Of a DNA stretch of 30,000 bases, positions 28,324 to 30,000 are shown piece after piece. The position numbers and the translations under genes are program-made. Numbering within the stretch: position 1 is the first letter of the stretch; each line of letters starts with the position of its first letter. Source of the stretch: Glandiceps talaboti (Eukaryota; Hemichordata; Enteropneusta; Spengelidae); NCBI RefSeq assembly GCF_964340395.1, contig NC_135557.1:17514730-17544729 (forward strand), given 5' to 3'. The notes below the pieces were generated by a model. The model ran no database searches. It worked only from the letters and a program-made list of their open reading frames with translations, and was not told the DNA's origin.

Positions 28324-30000
28324 TACGCCACTCGGTGGATGGTACCGACATTAAACGTCTCCAATGTACTGTGAAATGTTGACTGATCTTGTACAGATAT
28401 GCTGTATTGATATGATTGGAATGTTGTCAGGAACACGGTAACACCTGTTTATGAATTTTATTTGTGTAAACTCACACATGACATTGTACTCTGAAAGAAG
28501 AGAAAAAATTGTCCACACAGTGTCAGTCGTCATAGCTATTGTTTACACATACCTCGCCAGCTTATTGTTGAATTGGTTTAGGAATGTGGCGGACACGCAC
28601 GTTTTAGCCTCGTGCATCGTTTACATGTAAATCGAACTCTATTTGAATTCAATATACTATACGTCACGGCAATTCCTGTTCAATTATCTCCTTGAAATGA
28701 AGAATACAAAAACTGTCATTTTAATATATAATTATTTTGTATATACATAACAAGGTCAAATATACGTAATATATAAACCGAGGGCTTATTACGCATTCAA
28801 CCGACTGCATCACAATCACTCAGGTCATGTAGACACAAAAACACACACATTTTTAAAAAATCTCTTTAAAGTGTACATGCAAAGGTTGATAATTTGTTCG
28901 TAATTATGTTTATTTTGCCATAAAAATAAATGAAAGTACGTTCATACCTCTAAATATTATGCGCATTGGCTAGAAAGTCGCAAAAGTACTTGCCCCCTTA
29001 ATCCCCTGTGCTTCGACTAACTTCGGCACCTCAACCAGCTCACGAAAGGTGTCGAGGTCCCTCGTGTTACAAAAGCCTTTTAAGCCTTTGTGTAATGTTT
29101 ACTTATGAATTACTAATTACGCTTGCCATATAGTATTATCTGTAACTGTACATATTGTGGTGTACCAGTTTAGTCTTCCGACAACAATGGTTCCTTGGTG
29201 TTTTGTCGGCAGCACCCACAGTGAAACGATCACCTTACACACATTTCCAAGTGATATAACTGAGTAGGTAATATAATGGGTGAAGGCAGTTGAAACCACG
29301 GGTAAAAACTGGACAGTGACGCCATACAGTGAAAGCCGGTAAATGTTACCGGGGCCGGGGTTCTCCGCGCCACCCGGGTGTAGTCATGATCAAAGCGAAA
29401 GAATGAAAGAAGCACGGAAACATGAGCAAGTCTTACTTTGTTGGTGGCACAAAAGTGTAGCGCCTAGTAATGTATATGCAATTACAACCATGATTTAAGT
29501 TTGTTTATAATCAATACTATAGCAGGAAAACAATACAAATCAACCCATAACAAAGTAATTAGGCGTTTTCCGCAGTCGTTTATAGCATCAATATGAACTG
29601 TACAAGTATATACTGTTTCATTTCCTAATTGACCACATTACAAAGGCCACATGCTAATCTTGTAAGTAAACCAATTGAAACAGTATACTTTTACACTCGA
29701 TATATATGAATGCTATACACGAGTGTAGCACATAGAGAAAGCGCTTTACTGCAGTACTAGTGTTACTCGTTGTTTTTAATTAACGATACATGGGATGGAA
29801 ATAAAGTGCAACGACGCCCTCTATTCTATCAAATATGTAGAACGACACACCCTGTAAAGAATACGTGAAATGATATTCCCAAATAAAAAAGTGCTCCTTA
29901 CACGGTAGAATAAAGGCATTGAAATCTCTCTGAATTAGGCAATAATGGCTGAATAATTGATCATTCATGTAAAATTCACAGTAGTCAGGAAATGTTTTTT
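28324..30000. other. 5' flank of the NHL gene, no gene recognised
   Basis: About 1.7 kb, AT-rich, with short frames lacking any family signature. It contains an inverted repeat at 29604-29620/29676-29690 and an 8-bp hairpin (tacactcg at 29692, cgagtgta at 29720). No core promoter was confidently seen. Confidence 0.45.

Overview
The window comes from an animal genome, most likely a marine invertebrate; I cannot name the species. The signs are split genes with GT-AG introns, an NHL-repeat gene, long AT-rich spacers full of microsatellites, and a complete Ty3/gypsy-type LTR element. There are no bacterial-style operons, ribosome binding sites or tRNA/rRNA genes.

Layout. (1) 1285-5260, minus strand: a gene of the FMN-dependent alpha-hydroxyacid oxidase family (HAO/glycolate oxidase), with six coding exons that can be read and an uncertain last exon. 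(2) 5278-9860: a gene-poor spacer dominated by simple repeats. (3) About 9860-13415: a diverged duplicate of the 3' half of the same gene (exons 4-6 only, frames open, exons 1-3 absent). It carries its own insertion and microsatellite changes. (4) About 13974-14093: a minisatellite made of palindromic units. (5) 14094-26525: a 12,432-bp LTR retroelement inserted into that minisatellite. (6) 27339-28280, minus strand: an intronless six-blade NHL-repeat protein. The rest, to 30000, shows no supportable gene.

The retroelement is the main object. Its two 714-bp LTRs look identical base for base and are flanked by a 4-bp target duplication (TTAT). Every reading frame is open, so it is young and may be active. 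The order is LTR, tRNA primer site, leader with splice-donor-like sites, gag (two CCHC knuckles), a canonical -1 frameshift signal, pol (protease, RT, RNase H, integrase, GPF module, C-terminal chromodomain), an extra 361-residue ORF, an envelope gene of the baculovirus-F/errantivirus type, polypurine tract, LTR.

The extra ORF has no recognised retroviral counterpart. Its C-terminal half contains a BC-box-like motif followed by an almost perfect Cullin-5-box motif, after ankyrin-like helices. This suggests a SOCS-box (ECS-type E3 ligase adaptor) protein captured by the element. A chromodomain (targeting to methylated histone), an F-type envelope (cell entry or transfer) and a possible ubiquitin-ligase adaptor in one element is the most unusual signal here. 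The fold and function of that ORF are inferred from motifs only.
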